Assembly: GCA_004151065.3 (NCBI GenBank)
Contig: NWUY0300019845.1
Span: forward strand, 7,603 to 17,721
Origin: Larix sibirica
Taxonomy: Eukaryota; Streptophyta; Pinopsida; Pinales; Pinaceae
Reading direction: 5' to 3'
Length of the DNA stretch: 10,119 nucleotides
Below are positions 6,821 through 10,119 of the stretch, piece after piece. Numbering within the stretch: position 1 is the stretch's first letter; the number at the start of each line of letters is the position of its first letter. The position numbers and the translations under genes were made by a program. The notes under the pieces were generated by a model that saw only the letters and a list, made by a program, of their open reading frames with translations, did not search any database and was not told the DNA's origin.

Positions 6821-7815
6821 TCTAATTAATCTTCTATACATTTCCGAATTTTAATTCAACAAGTTGGATAATTTACACTAGACCTTGAAAAGTTAATTAT
6901 AGAAAATAAATAGAGCAGCGATAAAAGGTTCAATTTACAAATATGATTCTATTGAAAATGATAAACCTTTAAAAGAAATTAACAATTCCCAAAATGGATT
7001 TTAAAGCCTCATGTGACAACTAACAAATTTGGAGAAATCAACAAGTCCAAGAATGTTAAGGGAAAATTCATGTGGGAAACAAAAGTAAGAGTGATAGTGG
7101 ATGAAGTCCACTCTAATGTTGATCATGATGTTTTCAATTGAAATTAATCTCATATAAAAATTCTCAATGGGAATAAAAATAGAGTGTGTATCATTTGGCA
7201 AGTTAGTTTAATGTCCCATTTTGTGGCAATTGGAAAATTTCCGCAGTTTAATTAGTTTCCAGTTTTCTTTTAGTGATTAAATTGATCTATTACTATTTCC
7301 CTTTGTGATCAATATGTGAAATCTCATATATTTAATTATCATCACAAGTGTTCATGATGGATATATAGAAATCCTAAGTTCAACTGACGAAAATCATTGT
7401 TTGAAAGTGAGCATGGTAACCATGAAAAAGGGGAGATCATGTTCGATCAATGATGTCAAGCCATAAGCTTGGAAGGATCTAATCAAGAATCTATTGGTAG
7501 TAAGAATTCAATGGATTCAACATTTCACATGAATACAAATTCCACTTAGTGAAAAAAGTCACTAAAGGATAAATTAGTGGAATACCAAAAGGTCACCGAA
7601 GGGTGAATTAAATTAATTTCTGTATTAAATTTATTGAAAAAATTCAAAAAGTATCAAGGGAATGTTGATGGTGAAGGGTCACGTAGCCTTGCCCTATATA
7701 TTTTAATCTCATTTGATGAGAAGGGGCTTTTGGCTCTCGAACATTTTGATGTACCGTTGTTTAACTATGAATGATGAGAAGCCATGGATTAGCTTTTGCA
7801 TGAGAATATGTTTTG

Positions 7816-7816
7816 N
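7816..7816. other. Single unknown base at the duplication junction
   Basis: The n separates the two copies of the 180-bp segment precisely. An open frame of 80 codons (7713-7955) crosses this base and is therefore not a trustworthy gene. Confidence 0.85.
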
Positions 7817-7955
7817 GAAAAAATTCAAAAAGTATCAAGGGAATGTTGATGGTGAAGGGTCACGTAGCCTTGCCCTATATATTTTAATCTCATTTTATGA
7901 GAAGGGGCTTTTGGCTCTCGAACATTTTGATGTACCTTTGTTTAACTATGAATGA
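7817..7955 (+). other. Unrecognised coding-like segment within the duplicated block
   Basis: In the second copy one frame reads KYQGNVDGEGSRSLALYILI and later GLLALEHFDVPLFNYE before a double TGA. The first copy has the same peptide in a different frame (to 7771), with Asp instead of Tyr at one position. After the stops the same frame reads EAMD, a TAG, then LLHENMFAMWMNVL. The composition looks more protein-like than the surroundings, and may be a relic of a gene or of an element's coding region. I do not recognise the family. With several stops it is not functional as it stands. Confidence 0.2.
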
Positions 7956-7995
7956 TGAGAAGCCATGGATTAGCTTTTGCATGAGAATATGTTTG

Positions 7996-8528
7996 CTATG
8001 TGGATGAATGTCTTGAACTACTTCATGATCTTTCACATACGGATATGAAGTAAGATTGTTTCATATTTCTGAATGGAATATTCCTATAGCTCTCCATTTC
8101 TTGTTTCATATATTATTATTGTTTTGTGGGTAGTGAAATCCAAATGATATAAATAGAAATATTGTCCTAATATTTATGCTTTCATTATGCCAAGTGTTTA
8201 TTTGCTTCTTAAAACAACTATCTGAATTCTAAATACAGATGTTCGATTGTTATTTTACTGCTCACTCTATCTAATATCGCTCCATGCTGGGATAGGTTAG
8301 TTTAGTTCAGAACTACATTTAGGTTAGATCATATTGCATTTCATATTATTCTTTATTATAAAAAACCATAAATGATGTATCGGGTTGTATCCAATGAAAC
8401 CCAAATAAGTAATGGTCATCGAGCCAGCATCCCGTCATGTTCCCTATTCCAAATGGTTTGGGGTCTAATTTCGACTTCTTCTCGGGGATAACACCTACTA
8501 TTGGCCCTAGGTATTTTTTATCCATTGA
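7996..8528. other. Stretch without a recognisable gene, possible 5' LTR of the downstream gypsy element
   Basis: No coding frame is credible. A 61-codon frame on the minus strand (8346-8531) has no recognisable family. If the primer-binding site proposed at 8535 is real, the right part of this stretch would be an LTR ending in CA at 8529-8530. No left LTR boundary could be placed, and no second LTR copy is visible. Confidence 0.3.
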
Positions 8529-8549
8529 CAATTTTGGTGCTAGAAGGAG
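8529..8549 (+). promoter_or_regulatory. Possible LTR end and primer-binding site of a gypsy element
   Basis: CA at 8529-8530 is followed by ATTT and TGGTGCTAGAAGGAG (8535-8549). A TGG soon after a terminal CA is the usual arrangement of an LTR end and tRNA primer-binding site, and TGGYGC-type sites occur in plant Ty3/gypsy elements. It lies about 290 bases before the first recognisable gag residues, a plausible distance. The assignment depends on spacing and motif shape only. Confidence 0.35.
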
Positions 8550-8819
8550 ATTCGAATGACAAGCCGACCAGTGTGAAGTCTCTTTTATATATCAAATTAA
8601 TTGTTAATGGCTTCTCTTTGTAACCCTATATTGGAACATCATTTTAGTTTCACACTGAGACCGTTAGGAAGCATTTCCAAAAGGATAGTCAATCTCTTTT
8701 CAAAATATAAGTTTTATCGTGAATGGAAAACATTTTCATTTAGGAATATTATTTGTTTTGATGTTACACATTGATATCTCAAAAACATTCAAGATGTTGT
8801 AATATGCAGATTGTTTACC
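8550..8819. other. Leader or unreadable N-terminal gag region
   Basis: No frame stays open, and the gag pattern becomes readable only near 8790-8820 (IQDVVICRLFTLTFKGQ). Sequence in between may hold the element's leader and a decayed gag N-terminus. The 12-mer ACAAGCCGACCA at 8559-8570 also occurs in both PLE repeat copies (1563 and 6035). Confidence 0.3.
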
Positions 8820-9933
8820 CTCACTTTTAAAGGACAAATTTAGTTTTGGTATAAATTATTTCCACCCAATTATATTGATAGTTTGAAATAGTTCATGGAA
8901 TAATTTATCATTGCTAATGAAAAGTATGACTATCAGGAGTTATGCGATGAACTTGAGGGGATTCAGAAGAGGAAAGATTAGTCAAATGAATATTTCATGT
9001 CAAGACTAGCTCAAACTAATAACATATTTTATGAAGATGAAAAAGTACCAATTAAATAATTCATTTATTGGTATGTATATATCATATCTTTGCTCGAAGA
9101 AGATGAAATGTTAATGAATGGAAATAAATAATTTAGTTTTCATGGTTACCTCCAACATGAACCTTGGAAAAAGAAACATCAAATTTTAATGGATATAAGA
9201 ATCTAGAGGACATTGATATACAAAATAGTCCTATAAGATATTTTGACTTACAAAATGTGTGCCCATTTCCTGCTATAGATTCACATGAATAAATTTCCAC
9301 CATAGAAGTGAAAGAAGCAAACAAAAAAAATAAGTGAATGATTTTTGGGATTTGTAGTTACATTAGCTTTTTGGATACATCAGAATATGATTTGGAGGTA
9401 AACCATCATAATAACCTCTTTGAACAAGCATACGAATATAATAAAAATATGCCTACAATTGATCTTTTGTATTTTATTGATTTACAAACATCACTAGCTA
9501 AAATTGTAAAGGGAAATAAATCAACATTTGCTGAGAAGATGAATGATCTAGCTATTGAAGATATGATTGTTTAAGATGAATATTTTTTGATAAAATTAAT
9601 ATTGAAGAAAATCATGTCATCTTGACTTATAATTTATTGTTGAATCATAATTTGGTTGATGTTTCCCTTGAACATGTATATTTTGAAGAAAAATTATTGA
9701 ATGATGAAGGGAAATATGTAGGAATTTATGTTTTTCAATTTAAGAGTTGCAAAGAGGAATATAGTTTGTTTACAAATGTTTTTAATGAAACTCACACTAA
9801 CCCTGATCTGGTTTAGGATGCAGAACATAAAGAGGTTTTTTATGATATTCCATTGTGTCTTGATGTTCATGACATATTTGACATACCTTATCTTATGGTT
9901 TTCATGACATTATTGAGACTTGGTTGGAATTGA
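8820..9933 (+). pseudogene. Decayed Ty3/gypsy gag and linker region
   Basis: Gag is readable in frame 3 from 8820 to 9131: LTFKGQI, a stop, FWYKLFPPNYIDSLK, then FIIANEKYDYQELCDELEGI, and WYVYIISLLEEDE. The F/L-W-Y and F..ANEKYDY patterns match the capsid-like retrotransposon gag domain. Stops occur at 8841, 8889, 8901, 8979, 9057 and 9129. From 9191 the frame is 2: ESR-like start, DIDIQNSPIRYFDLQNVCPF, stops at 9290 and 9335, then an acidic linker (DTSEYDLEVNHHNNLFEQAY) to a TAA at 9572. From 9598 the frame is 1: LLLNHNLVDVSLEHVYFEEK and DVHDIFDIPYLMVF, with a TAG at 9814 and the end at 9931-9933. Gag normally forms the cytoplasmic particle for reverse transcription. This copy cannot make a full protein, and no zinc knuckle or protease is visible. 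Confidence 0.7.
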
Positions 9934-10119
9934 CATTCTATCAAAAGTTTCCACATCACAACATGTATATTTTAGGATAGTTTAATTTTTTTGACCATGT
10001 ATTACATGATGTATTATAAATCCTATAAACCAATGGAGAATTGTGACATTTCTATGGGATCGAAAATCCCTCTATGGATACATTGGATCTATGATTTCAC
10101 TTAACTTTGTTGAACTAGT
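9934..10119. other. Unassigned end of the window
   Basis: Stops are frequent in all frames and no family pattern could be read. It probably continues the gypsy relic to its left, but that cannot be shown from this window. Confidence 0.3.

Larger units (their letters stand above)
6233..7635. other. Long stretch without a recognisable gene
   Basis: All frames on both strands were scanned by eye and nothing beyond short chance frames was found. Those include a 66-codon frame on the minus strand at 7001-7201 that has no recognisable family. The only clear structures are two hairpins at 6739-6760 and 6788-6820. The sequence starts directly after a proposed PLE terminus, so its left part should be the DNA into which that copy inserted. 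Confidence 0.45.
7636..7995 (+). repeat. Near-identical tandem duplication of about 180 bp, probably an assembly artefact
   Basis: 7636-7815 and 7817-7995 are the same sequence apart from two substitutions (CATTTGATGAG / CATTTTATGAG and TACCGTTG / TACCTTTG) and a T-run difference at the end. The unknown base 7816 sits exactly between the copies. That is the pattern expected when two contigs with overlapping ends are placed side by side without being merged. The two substitutions could be end-of-contig errors or haplotype differences. A true recent duplication is possible but would not explain the n at the junction. Confidence 0.85.

Noticed and set aside
7001-7201. 66-codon minus-strand frame
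   Set aside because: No family pattern, AT-rich composition and no supporting context.
7713-7955. 80-codon frame crossing an unknown base
   Set aside because: It exists only because two duplicated segments are joined through the n at 7816, which is probably an assembly artefact.
8346-8531. 61-codon minus-strand frame
   Set aside because: It lies in a possible LTR end of the opposite strand and has no recognisable motif.
9133-9324. 63-codon minus-strand frame
   Set aside because: It is antisense to the gypsy linker, whose plus-strand frame 2 carries the family-like pattern.
4409-9933. The two gypsy segments as one element
   Set aside because: The protease segment (4409-5750) lies upstream of the gag segment (8820-9933) in the same orientation, the reverse of gag-pol order, with a PLE repeat and assembly joins between them.
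1-10119. CRISPR arrays, bacterial operons, tRNA or rRNA genes
   Set aside because: No regularly spaced identical repeats, no ribosome-binding-site-led gene series, and no tRNA or rRNA pattern were seen. The content is that of plant retroelement DNA.

Overview
The window looks like intergenic DNA from a large, repeat-rich plant nuclear genome, most likely a conifer (Pinaceae). It is AT-rich, shows no intact host gene, and consists mainly of decayed retroelements. The conifer assignment rests on a Penelope-like element (PLE) fragment that encodes a GIY-YIG endonuclease and resembles the 'Dryad' PLEs known from conifers, and on Ty3/gypsy polyprotein remnants of a type I associate with conifer genomes. 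Both are recognised by eye; no database search was run.

Layout, left to right. 3-872 (+): the C-terminal part of a PLE reverse transcriptase fused to a GIY-YIG endonuclease, in one frame with a single internal TAG. 873-1510: very AT-rich DNA without genes. 1511-1759: a repeat block containing a hammerhead-ribozyme-like core, interpreted as the 3' part (pseudo-LTR) of the PLE. 1760-4408: no recognisable gene, but several hairpins, TATA-like boxes and a six-unit minisatellite of about 31 bp (3599-3789). 4409-5750 (+): a decayed Ty3/gypsy segment covering the gag-protease linker, the aspartic protease and the region after it. 5975: a single unknown base, immediately followed by a second copy of the PLE repeat block (5978-6232), whose hammerhead-like core is better preserved. 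6233-7635: no gene; two hairpins. 7636-7995: a near-identical tandem duplication of about 180 bp with a second unknown base exactly at its junction, probably an unmerged contig overlap. 8529-8549: possible LTR end and primer-binding site. 8820-9933 (+): a second decayed Ty3/gypsy segment (gag plus linker). The last 190 bases are uninterpreted.

No genes here work together as a pathway. The window is a stack of retroelement insertions of different ages. The PLE reading frame is the best preserved (one stop, no frameshift over 289 codons), while the gypsy frames carry many stops and frameshifts. The most interesting signal is the PLE: a GIY-YIG retroelement in a plant nuclear genome, followed by a repeat whose two copies end at the same point and share a hammerhead-type fold.
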